A stretch of 6,899 nucleotides of DNA from Anaerolineae bacterium (GCA_026985975.1 JALSPL010000526.1:1-6899); one strand, 5' to 3'. Counted from the first letter of the stretch, positions 1 to 4,874 are shown. Notes: generated from the letters alone by a model not told the origin. Translations and numbers: made by a program.

Positions 1-181
1 AACCTACAATCTGCGCCCCCGCATCCAGACCATCGAGGCCGCCGAGACCCCAAACTGCCTGAGGATGCTGCTGCAGGCGGGATCGCAGGGCAACGCCCGC
101 ATCAACGAGGTCATCGCCGCCATGGGGCTGGCGGACCGCGCCCACGCCATCCTCCGCAAGCGCCTGATTCTGGAAGAATAA
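1..181 (+). CDS. C-terminal part of a probable radical-SAM-associated DUF2344 (TIGR03936-type) protein
   Basis: Only the last 59 codons are visible, ending in TAA at 179-181; the start lies outside the window. The segment reads TYNLRPRIQTIEAAE near its left edge, then a Leu-Arg-Met-Leu-Leu stretch, an AGSQGNARINEVIAAMGL stretch, and a basic end RKRLILEE. A YDLRP-like motif followed by a 'G-x-G/N-x-R-x-x-E-V-x-A-A-x-G-L' segment is, as far as I recall, the C-terminal signature of the DUF2344 proteins. These are usually encoded beside a B12-binding radical SAM protein, and that pair often lies just upstream of rplU, as here. The family's biochemical role is not established. The call therefore rests on a short tail plus gene order. 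A consensus promoter begins 14 bp after the stop, so the ribosomal genes need not depend on this gene's transcript. Confidence 0.6.
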   Translation, partial: TYNLRPRIQTIEAAETPNCLRMLLQAGSQGNARINEVIAAMGLADRAHAILRKRLILEE

Positions 182-194
182 CGCCCGTCCTATT

Positions 195-224
195 TTGACA
201 TTTTCGCGGGCCTCGTTTTATAAT
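195..224 (+). promoter_or_regulatory. Consensus sigma-70-type promoter for rplU-rpmA-rpmE
   Basis: A perfect -35 hexamer TTGACA (195-200) and a perfect -10 hexamer TATAAT (219-224) are separated by 18 bp. Transcription should start near 230-232, about 125 bases before the rplU start codon. A full match on both hexamers is unusual and fits a strongly expressed ribosomal protein operon. Confidence 0.85.
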
Positions 225-232
225 TACATGTT

Positions 233-255
233 GTGGGCTTTCGGGCCCACTTTTT
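233..255 (+). terminator. Terminator-like hairpin at the 5' end of the rplU transcript
   Basis: GTGGGC (233-238) and GCCCAC (245-250) form a perfect 6-bp GC-rich stem with a 6-base loop, followed by TTTTT (251-255). It could end read-through from the upstream gene. However, it lies downstream of the 195-224 promoter, directly at the predicted transcript start. In transcripts from that promoter it would be a 5'-terminal stem-loop, possibly a stabiliser or attenuator. Confidence 0.65.
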
Positions 256-355
256 CTACGCCAATCAAAGAAAATAGCAATCCAAATAAATCCCTCACGT
301 CGTTACGGCTCCCCAAGTCCCGCTTTGCAGGCGCCGTACGGAAAGGAAACAGTTT

Positions 356-670
356 ATGTACGCAGTGATCAAAACCGGCGGCAAACAATATCGCGTCGAA
401 GAAAACGAAATCATCAACGTCGAACTTCTGAAAAACGTCTCCGAAGGAGACCAGGTCACTTTCGATGAGGTGCTCCTGGTAGCCGATGATGACGCCGTCA
501 AAGTGGGGCGGCCCGTGGTGGAAAGCGCTACGGTGACAGCCACTTCCCTGGGCGTGGCCAAAGGCCCGAAAGTCATCATCTTCAAGCACAGCGGCCGCAC
601 CACCATGCGCCGCAAGACCGGTCATCGCCAGAAGTACACCCAACTCCGCATTGACAGCATCACGGCCTGA
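356..670 (+). CDS. rplU: 50S ribosomal protein L21
   Basis: This 104-residue protein has the normal length for bacterial L21, which binds 23S rRNA in the large subunit near L20. The N-terminus MYAVIKTGGKQYRVEE (residues 1-16) is the family signature. The C-terminal basic motif RRKTGHRQKYTQLRI (about residues 85-99) is the conserved rRNA-binding end. The middle segment (about 45-65) holds the usual beta-barrel sequence, including 'VGRPVVESATV'. The ATG at 356 is chosen because the family motif starts there and AAAGGAAA lies about 10 bases upstream. It is the first gene after the consensus promoter and lies 50 bp before rpmA, as in most bacteria. No ribosomal-processing protease gene (prp) lies between them, unlike in Firmicutes. 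Confidence 0.97.
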   Translation: MYAVIKTGGKQYRVEENEIINVELLKNVSEGDQVTFDEVLLVADDDAVKVGRPVVESATVTATSLGVAKGPKVIIFKHSGRTTMRRKTGHRQKYTQLRIDSITA

Positions 671-720
671 CGTGACCTGCATCTTCCATTCAGACAAAAT
701 AACGATAAGGAGCGAAAAAC

Positions 721-984
721 ATGGCTCATAAGAAAGGTGGCGGTTCCAGCAGGAACGGTCGAGACAGCAAAGCAAAACGCCTGGGCGTCAAGCGCTATGA
801 TGGGCAATTTGTCAATGCCGGCACGATTATTATCCGGCAGCGCGGCACCCGCATCGATGCGGGCGAGAATGTAGGCGTGGGCAGAGATCACACGCTCTTT
901 GCCACCGCTGACGGTTTCGTCAAATTCGAACACAAAACCCGCGACAAGAAACGCGTCAGCGTCTATCCCGAGCGCGTCGTCTGA
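721..984 (+). CDS. rpmA: 50S ribosomal protein L27
   Basis: This 87-residue protein is L27, whose flexible N-terminus reaches the peptidyl-transferase centre and contacts tRNA. MAHKKGGGSSRNGRDS (1-16) and the following 'KRLGVKRYDGQ' are near-invariant family sequence. The central 'AGTIIIRQRGTRIDAGENVGVGRDHTL' region and the 'DGFVKFE' segment (about 64-70) complete the domain. The protein starts directly with MAHKKGGG and lacks the N-terminal extension that Firmicutes remove with the Prp protease. This agrees with the absence of prp between rplU and rpmA. A strong AAGGAG ribosome binding site lies 8 bases before the ATG. obg, the usual next gene, is absent; rpmE follows 23 bp after the stop instead. 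Confidence 0.97.
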   Translation: MAHKKGGGSSRNGRDSKAKRLGVKRYDGQFVNAGTIIIRQRGTRIDAGENVGVGRDHTLFATADGFVKFEHKTRDKKRVSVYPERVV

Positions 985-1007
985 GCAAACCCCGAGGTAA
1001 TTGAGAA

Positions 1008-1352
1008 ATGAAACAGGGCATTCATCCCACCTATTACGAAGACGCCGTGGTCATCTGCTCATGCGGCAACACCTGGACCACCGGCTCCACCAAGAAAGAA
1101 ATCCACACCGACGTCTGCTCGGCTTGTCACCCCTTCTTCACCGGCGAGCAGCGCATCGTTGATACGGCCGGTCAGGTCGAGCGCTTCATGCGCCGCCTGC
1201 GCACCAAAGATGAGATTCGCGCCCAGGCCCGCATCAAGGCCGAGGCCCGCAAGCTGGCCGAAGAGGCCGCCCGCAAGGCCAAGGCCCGGGGCGAAGACGC
1301 CGAGGCCGCCTACGACGAGGCCTACAAGCAGGCTATGGCCAAAGTCAACTGA
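1008..1352 (+). CDS. rpmE: 50S ribosomal protein L31, zinc-binding (C+) form with long C-terminal tail
   Basis: L31 sits at the central protuberance and bridges the ribosomal subunits. The N-terminus MKQGIHPTYYEDAVVICSCGNTW is typical. Four cysteines, C17, C19, C37 and C40, form the zinc-binding set of the C+ type, which suggests zinc-dependent folding rather than the zinc-free paralogue. The 'CHPFFTGEQRIVDTAGQVERF' segment (40-60) is also conserved. The protein is 114 residues long, whereas L31 is usually about 65-75. The extra part (roughly 68-114) is almost all Ala, Glu, Lys and Arg and should form a long charged helix. The ATG at 1008 is preceded by GAGG 14 bases upstream, a somewhat distant ribosome binding site. 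A terminator-like hairpin follows the gene. Confidence 0.95.
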   Translation: MKQGIHPTYYEDAVVICSCGNTWTTGSTKKEIHTDVCSACHPFFTGEQRIVDTAGQVERFMRRLRTKDEIRAQARIKAEARKLAEEAARKAKARGEDAEAAYDEAYKQAMAKVN

Positions 1353-1374
1353 CGCCAGAGACCATGATCACCCA

Positions 1375-1410
1375 AGGCAGGAGCTGTTTACCAGTTTCTG
1401 CCTTTTTCTT
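1375..1410 (+). terminator. Rho-independent terminator or attenuator between rpmE and tdk
   Basis: AGGCAG (1375-1380) pairs with CTGCCT (1398-1403). Inside the loop a second short pairing, CTG (1384-1386) with CAG (1392-1394), can form. A T-rich tract follows (TTTTTCTT, 1403-1410). It probably ends the ribosomal transcript. tdk starts only 33 bases further on, leaving little room for a separate promoter, so partial read-through into tdk is likely. Confidence 0.7.
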
Positions 1411-1442
1411 TGCGAAAAACGGACCTAACAGGAAAAAATCTC

Positions 1443-2045
1443 ATGCCAGACAGACATCTCCGCCCCAGCAGCGGCTGGGTTGAAGTCATCTGCGGCTCCA
1501 TGTTCAGCGGCAAGACCGAGGAACTGCTGCGCAGGCTGCGCCGGGCCGCCATCGCCCGCCAGAAGGTGCAGCTTTTCAAGCCCGCCATCGACAACCGTTA
1601 CGGCGTCACCACCGTCGCCTCGCACGATGGGGCCAAATGGGAGGGTGAGGTCATCAATCACGCCGCCGAGATCATGGAGAAACTGGAGCCCGACACCATC
1701 ATTGTGGCCATCGATGAAGTGCAATTCTTCGACGATGAGATCGTAGATGTATGTGACCAACTGGCCCTGAAGGGCAAAAGAGTCATCGTGGCCGGGCTGG
1801 ACACGGACTTTCGCGGCGAACCATTCGGGCCCATGCCGGCGCTGATGGCCAAGGCCGAAAGCGTGCGCAAGCTGCATGCCATCTGCATGGTCTGCGGCGG
1901 CGAGGCCAGCCGCACCCAACGCCTTATCGACGGCGAAGCGGCGTTTTACGAAGATCCGGTCGTGCTCATCGGCGCAGCCGAATCTTACGAGGCCCGCTGC
2001 CGGGGCTGCCACCAAGTCCCCCACCGTCAGGAATCAACCACATGA
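1443..2045 (+). CDS. tdk: Thymidine kinase (type II, TK1-like)
   Basis: Phosphorylates thymidine to dTMP with ATP in the cytoplasmic pyrimidine salvage pathway. The Walker A loop GSMFSGKTEEL starts at residue 18. The DEVQFF motif (91-96) supplies the Mg-binding aspartate and the catalytic glutamate. The 'AGLDTDFRGEPFG' segment (117-129) is the thymidine-binding region, and 'YEDPVVLIGAAESYEARCR' (169-187) is the C-terminal lasso. Four cysteines, C148, C151, C186 and C189, fit the structural zinc site, with H190 nearby. At 200 residues the length is normal. The ATG at 1443 is chosen over an in-frame TTG at 1410 because AGGAAA lies 7 bases upstream of it, and because the TTG falls in the terminator T-tract. 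rpmE-tdk adjacency is also seen in Firmicutes, where prfA follows; here a molybdoenzyme overlaps the stop instead. Confidence 0.95.
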   Translation: MPDRHLRPSSGWVEVICGSMFSGKTEELLRRLRRAAIARQKVQLFKPAIDNRYGVTTVASHDGAKWEGEVINHAAEIMEKLEPDTIIVAIDEVQFFDDEIVDVCDQLALKGKRVIVAGLDTDFRGEPFGPMPALMAKAESVRKLHAICMVCGGEASRTQRLIDGEAAFYEDPVVLIGAAESYEARCRGCHQVPHRQESTT

Positions 2046-2680
2046 GCGAGAACCGCAAAACTGCTGAGGCCCAAAAGCGCCAGGAAGGACGTCTGCCGCC
2101 GGGGCAATCTCTCACCACGCGCTTTCCGGTGCTGCATTATGGCCAGGTGCAGCGCATGTCGCCCGCCAACTGGGATTTCAGCATCTGGGGCGAAGTTGCG
2201 GAACCGGTGAGCTGGACCTGGCAGGCGTTTCGCCAGCTCCCCCGCAGCCGGGTGACGCTGGATGTGCATTGCGTCACCCGCTGGAGTCAGTTCGACACCG
2301 AATGGGAGGGCGTTTCGGTGCGCACATTGATCGATGAAGGCCTGATTCAACTCAAACCGACCGCCCGTTATGTCATCCAACACGCCGAGGGCGGCTACAC
2401 TGCCAACCTGCCCCTGGAAGTCGTCATGCAGGAGAACTTTCTGCTGGCCACCCACTACAACGGCCAGCCGCTGACGCCCGAGCACGGCTATCCTCTGCGG
2501 GCGGTCATCGGCGCCATCCCGGGCCGATCTGATCTAAAAACGCCCTATTTCTGGAAAGGGGCCAAATGGCTGCGGGCGCTGGAGTTCTCGGCAGTGGACA
2601 AGCCCGGATTCTGGGAGCGGGCCGGGTATCACAACGACGCGGATGTGTGGGAGGAACAGCGCACGGTTGGGGGATGGTAG
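2042..2680 (+). CDS. Sulfite oxidase-like molybdopterin-dependent oxidoreductase (YuiH/YedY fold)
   Basis: This 212-residue protein has the oxidoreductase molybdopterin-binding domain of the sulfite oxidase superfamily. The segment LPPGQSLTTRFPVLHYG (18-34) opens the domain. VHCVTRW (75-81) contains Cys77, the expected molybdenum ligand. HAEGGYTANLPLE (114-126), YFWKGAKWLRALEF (169-182) and KPGFWERAGYHNDADVWEEQR (187-207) are characteristic of the short, soluble members. There is no twin-arginine signal peptide and no heme or dimerisation domain, so it is probably cytoplasmic; the substrate is unknown. Compared with the short forms I remember, the stretch between 'RAVI' and 'YFWK' looks several residues longer (about 157-167). 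Its ATG overlaps the tdk TGA as ATGA, with AGGAA upstream, so translation is probably coupled to tdk. Confidence 0.88.
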   Translation: MSENRKTAEAQKRQEGRLPPGQSLTTRFPVLHYGQVQRMSPANWDFSIWGEVAEPVSWTWQAFRQLPRSRVTLDVHCVTRWSQFDTEWEGVSVRTLIDEGLIQLKPTARYVIQHAEGGYTANLPLEVVMQENFLLATHYNGQPLTPEHGYPLRAVIGAIPGRSDLKTPYFWKGAKWLRALEFSAVDKPGFWERAGYHNDADVWEEQRTVGGW

Positions 2681-2695
2681 CTGTTTCATAGATAG

Positions 2696-2737
2696 AATGA
2701 AAAATTAAGAATGAAGAATGATGAATTAAAAATGAAC
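2696..2737. repeat. Heptanucleotide tandem repeat, six units (AATKAWN type)
   Basis: Six consecutive 7-base units stay in register: AATGAAA, AATTAAG, AATGAAG, AATGATG, AATTAAA and AATGAAC. They resemble the short tandemly repeated repetitive (STRR) sequences known from filamentous cyanobacteria. The repeat starts 16 bases after the molybdoenzyme stop codon. Confidence 0.85.
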
Positions 2738-2795
2738 GCAGAAAAGGCGAAAAAAGCCGATTAGCGCAGATAAAAATCAGAAAAATACAAGAACG

Positions 2796-2824
2796 CTCCG
2801 AAGCGGATCTGCAATCCGCCGGAG
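2796..2824. repeat. REP-like imperfect palindrome
   Basis: CTCCG (2796-2800) pairs with CGGAG (2820-2824), and GCGGAT (2803-2808) pairs with ATCCGC (2814-2819). The loop is CTGCA and two A bases (2801-2802) are bulged, giving an 11-bp stem. No T-tract follows, so it is a palindromic repeat rather than a standard terminator. CCGCCGGA at 2816-2823 recurs at 2841-2848. Confidence 0.6.
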
Positions 2825-2873
2825 GTGGCAGGCGCCCAACCCGCCGGATAATAAATTCGGCCCGGAGCAAATC

Positions 2874-2901
2874 ATCGTCTTCCGTCCATCGTCCATCGTC
2901 A
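2874..2901. repeat. Heptanucleotide tandem repeat, four units (ATCGTCN type)
   Basis: Four 7-base units in register: ATCGTCT, TCCGTCC, ATCGTCC and ATCGTCA. The last unit runs into the left direct repeat. Confidence 0.7.
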
Positions 2902-2982
2902 TCTTCATTCTTGTTGGCGAACAGTCGCTCATGGCGTCTGCACTTATGAAAGCGCGTCCAGCAGCGCCTGCAAGTCGGGCGG
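2899..2982. repeat. Left copy of an 84-bp direct repeat flanking the toxin-antitoxin genes
   Basis: This segment matches 3930-4013 in the same orientation at 80 of 84 positions. Differences fall at 2947, 2968, 2973 and 2974. The first 48 bases are identical. Read on the minus strand, 2944-2982 would encode PPDLQALLDALS and a stop, nearly the same as the end of the rluD-like protein (PPELQALLDALS). The open frame extends upstream only about a dozen more codons before a TAG and has no start codon, so this copy is a relic or duplicated tail, not a gene. Confidence 0.9.
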
Positions 2983-2998
2983 GAGAATGCAGGGCGGC

Positions 2999-3028
2999 TT
3001 GCGCCAGCCGTAGCTTTTATGCTACACT
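2999..3028 (+). promoter_or_regulatory. Toxin-antitoxin promoter with overlapping inverted-repeat operator
   Basis: A weak -35 TTGCGC (2999-3004) is followed 18 bp later by TACACT (3023-3028), preceded by TGC, which gives an extended -10 (TGnTACACT). Transcription should start about 7 bases downstream, at the toxin ATG (3035), implying a leaderless or nearly leaderless mRNA. GTAGC (3010-3014) and GCTAC (3021-3025) form a perfect inverted repeat with a 6-base spacer over the -10 region. It is a candidate site for autorepression by the antitoxin. Confidence 0.55.
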
Positions 3029-3034
3029 GCAACT

Positions 3035-3370
3035 ATGGACGCCCCCCTCTACACGATTGAAGAATACGTCACGGCTGAGGGTAAAATTCCGTTCCGAGAA
3101 TGGCTTCATGCCTTACGGGATGTTCGCTCACGGGCCAAAGTGCGCGTCCGTCTGAATCGCGTCCGTCTGGGTAATTTTGGCGATGTCAAATCAGTCGGAG
3201 GCGGTGTACACGAGTTGCGTATTCCTCATGGCCCTGGCTACCGAGTGTATTTTGCGCATTCCGGTCAACGCATCGTGCTCCTACTTTGCGGAGGCGATAA
3301 ATCTTCGCAAAAACGCGATATCGCAAGAGCAAAAATCTACCTGGCGGATTATAAACGGAGGTCAAAATGA
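3035..3370 (+). CDS. higB: HigB/RelE-superfamily addiction-module toxin (Gp49-like, TIGR02683 type)
   Basis: This 111-residue basic protein matches the 'addiction module killer protein' group of the RelE/ParE fold. Members are mostly ribosome-dependent or related mRNA interferases; the exact target here is inferred, not shown. Recognisable stretches are YTIEEYVTAEGKIPFREWL (6-24), the helix 'RSRAKVRVRLNRVRLGNFGDVKSVGGGVHELRI' (31-63), GPGYRVYF (66-73), the strand 'IVLLLCGGDKSSQKRDI' (80-96) and the C-terminal AKIYLADYKRR. The order toxin then antitoxin is typical of HigBA. No Shine-Dalgarno motif precedes the ATG, and an extended -10 ends 7 bases before it, which suggests leaderless translation. 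The stop overlaps the antitoxin start as ATGA. The symbol denotes family level only. The pair lies between two direct repeats. Confidence 0.9.
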   Translation: MDAPLYTIEEYVTAEGKIPFREWLHALRDVRSRAKVRVRLNRVRLGNFGDVKSVGGGVHELRIPHGPGYRVYFAHSGQRIVLLLCGGDKSSQKRDIARAKIYLADYKRRSK

Positions 3371-3666
3371 ATAAAGCATCGACAAATTATGAAGAAGGTT
3401 TGCTTGCAGATCTGAGAGACCCCGAAGAGGCGGCGGCCTATCTGAATGCTGCGCTGGAAGAGGGCTCGCAAGAGCTTTTCCTTCTGGCGCTCCGGGATGT
3501 AGCCAATGCCCGAGGCATCACGCAACTCGCCCGGGAAACATCATTGAACCGAGAAAATCTGTATCGTATGCTTTCAGAAAAAGGCAATCCACAACTATTC
3601 AGCCTGACCGCTTTGCTTGACGTCCTGGGGCTGAGACTCGCTATCGAATCCAAACGCGCCGCGTAG
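3367..3666 (+). CDS. higA: HigA-type antitoxin with helix-turn-helix (TIGR02684 type)
   Basis: This 99-residue protein matches the 'addiction module antidote' family, which neutralises the partner toxin and usually represses the shared promoter. The N-terminal part contains LADLRDPEEAAAYLNAALEEG (13-33) and 'ELFLLALRDVANARG' (36-50), the conserved lead-in. A helix-turn-helix follows, ITQLARETSLNRENLYRMLS (51-70). The 'EKGNPQLFSLTALLDVLGLRLAI' end (71-93) is also typical. The ATG at 3367 overlaps the toxin TGA. A strong GGAGG (3357-3361) lies 5 bases upstream, in contrast to the toxin gene, which has none. Efficient antitoxin translation relative to the toxin would keep the pair in balance. 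The likely operator is the inverted repeat at 3010-3025. Confidence 0.92.
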   Translation: MNKASTNYEEGLLADLRDPEEAAAYLNAALEEGSQELFLLALRDVANARGITQLARETSLNRENLYRMLSEKGNPQLFSLTALLDVLGLRLAIESKRAA

Positions 3667-3730
3667 CGTTGGATCGACTGAAAAAAGATTGATCTCACGC
3701 AAAGCTGCCAAGGCGCAAAGGGAAATATCA

Positions 3731-3761
3731 TGGTTTCGCCAAGGAAAAGTGGCTGAAACCA
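3731..3761. repeat. Hairpin downstream of the toxin-antitoxin pair
   Basis: TGGTTTCGCCA (3731-3741) pairs with TGGCTGAAACCA (3750-3761), giving an 11-bp stem with one bulged T and an 8-base loop. A short TTTT at 3767-3770 follows after five bases. It may act as a weak terminator or RNA-stabilising stem for the toxin-antitoxin transcript, or it may be a palindromic repeat. Confidence 0.5.
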
Positions 3762-3851
3762 CACCATTTTCGCTGTCTCCACTATCATCGCTGCTGATCG
3801 CGACCTTTTTTCAGGGGAGCCAACATTGGCCTGGAGCTCAACCACGTCATG

Positions 3852-3901
3852 CGTAAAACGTAAAACGTGAAGATATTACGCATTACGCATTACGTTTTAC
3901 G
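3852..3901. repeat. Heptamer tandem repeats in inverted arrangement
   Basis: CGTAAAA occurs twice (3852-3865) and is followed by CGTGAAG. ATTACGC then occurs twice (3875-3888) with a third partial unit, and TTTTACG (3895-3901) is the reverse complement of CGTAAAA. CGTAAAACGT (3852-3861, again 3859-3868) can pair with ACGTTTTACG (3892-3901) as a 10-bp stem. This is a third intergenic block with a 7-base period. Confidence 0.8.
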
Positions 3902-3908
3902 GACTTGG

Positions 3909-3955
3909 CTGTCCGCCAGATTAGCTTACTCATCTTCATTCTTGTTGGCGAACAG
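3909..3955 (-). other. Inverted repeat just downstream of the rluD-like gene
   Basis: CTGTCCGCCA (3909-3918) and TGGCGAACAG (3946-3955) pair over 10 positions with one mismatch that would be G-U in minus-strand RNA. The spacer is 27 bases. No T-tract follows. It may be a 3'-end stem for the minus-strand operon; one arm lies inside the right direct repeat. Confidence 0.4.
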
Positions 3956-4013
3956 TCGCTCATGGCGTCTGCACTTACGAAAGCGCGTCCAGCAGCGCTT
4001 GCAGTTCGGGCGG
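3930..4013. repeat. Right copy of the 84-bp direct repeat, containing the 3' end of the rluD-like gene
   Basis: Matches 2899-2982 at an offset of 1031 bp with four differences (3978, 3999, 4004, 4005). It covers the last 12 codons and stop of the rluD-like gene and 45 bp beyond it. The non-coding part is identical in the two copies; all four differences fall in codons. Confidence 0.9.
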
Positions 4014-4874
4014 CAAGGGGCTGAGCAGCTCGACGATGGCTTCATCGGCCGGGCGGGCGAAGCGGATGCGATGGGCGTGCAGAAAATGACGCCCGAGTTT
4101 GTACGCGTCCCGCCGACCATACACGGTATCTCCCACCACGGGATGCCCGATGGATGCGAAATGCACGCGGATCTGATGCGTGCGCCCGGTGAGGGGATGG
4201 GCTGCGGCCAGGGTGTTGACATCGTAGTAGGCGAGCGTCTCATATTCGGTCTGCGCTACGCGCCCCCTGTGCGCAGGCACGATGGCCATGCGCTTGCGAT
4301 GCCGCTGGTGACGCCCGATGGGGGCATCGATGAGACCCTGCTCGGGCGAGAGATGCCCGTGCACCAACGCCAGATAGGTCTTGACGATGGTGCGGTCTTT
4401 GAATTGCGCTTGCAGATGCCGGTGCGCCCGCGCATTTTTTGCCACCAAAATAATGCCCGAGGTGTCCTTGTCCAACCGGTGCACGATGCCGGGCCGCCCG
4501 CGCTCGCCCACGCCCTCGATGTCGGGGAAATGCCAGAGGAGGGAGTTGACCAGGGTGCCGCTGCTGTGTCCGGCGGCGGGATGCACCACCATGCCCGCAG
4601 GCTTGTCGATGGCGATGACATCCTCATCCTCGTACAGAATGACCAGGGGGATGTCTTCGGGCTGGAGTTGGGTGGGGGCGGGTTCCGGGATGGTGAGCGT
4701 GACCACATCGCCCGGTTTCAGGGCCATGCCGGGCCTGGCGGGACGATCATTGACCTGCGCCAGCCCCTGCTTGACCCAGCGCTGCACCTCGGCCCGGGAG
4801 TGCTCGGCCAGCAGGGCGGTAAGATAGCGGTCCAGCCGTGGCTGCTCAGACTCGACAACGAAACGCTGTTCCAT
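3975..4874 (-). CDS. rluD: RluA/RluD-family 23S rRNA pseudouridine synthase
   Basis: This 299-residue enzyme converts specific uridines in structured RNA to pseudouridine; RluD members act on 23S rRNA helix 69, but site specificity cannot be read from the sequence. An S4-like RNA-binding domain occupies about residues 11-60 (LDRYL, 'VKQGLAQVNDRPARPGMALKPGDVV'). The catalytic domain follows with VIAIDKPAGMVVHPAAGH (86-103), the signature HRLDKDTSG (132-140) with catalytic Asp135, and GRTHQIRVHFASIGHPVVGD (230-249). The ATG at 4874 shares its A with the mgsA stop (TGATG), and the family sequence begins there. A longer upstream open frame reads into mgsA and is rejected. No clear ribosome binding site is visible, which fits coupling to mgsA. 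The last 13 residues lie in, or at the edge of, a repeat also found at 2899-2982. Confidence 0.92.
   Translation of the reverse strand: MEQRFVVESEQPRLDRYLTALLAEHSRAEVQRWVKQGLAQVNDRPARPGMALKPGDVVTLTIPEPAPTQLQPEDIPLVILYEDEDVIAIDKPAGMVVHPAAGHSSGTLVNSLLWHFPDIEGVGERGRPGIVHRLDKDTSGIILVAKNARAHRHLQAQFKDRTIVKTYLALVHGHLSPEQGLIDAPIGRHQRHRKRMAIVPAHRGRVAQTEYETLAYYDVNTLAAAHPLTGRTHQIRVHFASIGHPVVGDTVYGRRDAYKLGRHFLHAHRIRFARPADEAIVELLSPLPPELQALLDALS

Larger units (their letters stand above)
2681..3034. other. Gene-free intergenic stretch with repeats between the molybdoenzyme and toxin genes
   Basis: No convincing gene is visible. In order it holds an AT-rich heptamer tandem repeat (2696-2737), a GCAGA/AAAATCAG-rich stretch typical of degenerate intergenic repeats (about 2737-2785), a long hairpin (2796-2824), a second CCGCCGGA copy (2841-2848), another heptamer repeat (2874-2901), the left direct repeat (2899-2982), and the toxin promoter (2999-3028). 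No clear T-tract terminator follows the molybdoenzyme. Confidence 0.8.
3667..3974. other. Gene-free intergenic stretch between convergent antitoxin and rluD-like genes
   Basis: No gene is supported. It contains an octamer-like triplet (CGCAAAGC, TGCCAAGG, CGCAAAGG; 3698-3721), a long hairpin (3731-3761), a T6 run without a clear stem before it (3806-3811), a heptamer/inverted repeat block (3852-3901), and an inverted repeat next to the rluD 3' end (3909-3918 with 3946-3955). The last 45 bases belong to the right copy of the 84-bp direct repeat. No typical T-tract terminator for either convergent gene is obvious. Confidence 0.75.

Noticed and set aside
1410..1442. A TTG start 11 codons upstream of the chosen tdk start
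   Set aside because: The TTG lies in the T-tract of the terminator-like hairpin and lacks a ribosome binding site, whereas ATG 1443 has AGGAAA at good spacing.
1425..2024. A 199-codon minus-strand open frame opposite tdk
   Set aside because: tdk has all its catalytic and zinc-binding motifs on the plus strand; the reverse frame has none.
2505..3032. A 175-codon minus-strand open frame, part of which recurs in a 105-codon frame at 3926-4243
   Set aside because: The shared peptide comes only from the 84-bp direct repeat. The rest crosses heptamer repeats and the molybdoenzyme end, with low-complexity composition and no ribosome binding site that would make it a gene.
3801..3815. A terminator at the T6 run after the antitoxin gene
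   Set aside because: No stable stem can be found directly before the T-run.
3438..3845. A 135-codon minus-strand open frame opposite the antitoxin gene
   Set aside because: It covers the antitoxin helix-turn-helix in antisense and the intergenic octamer-like repeats; no family is recognisable.
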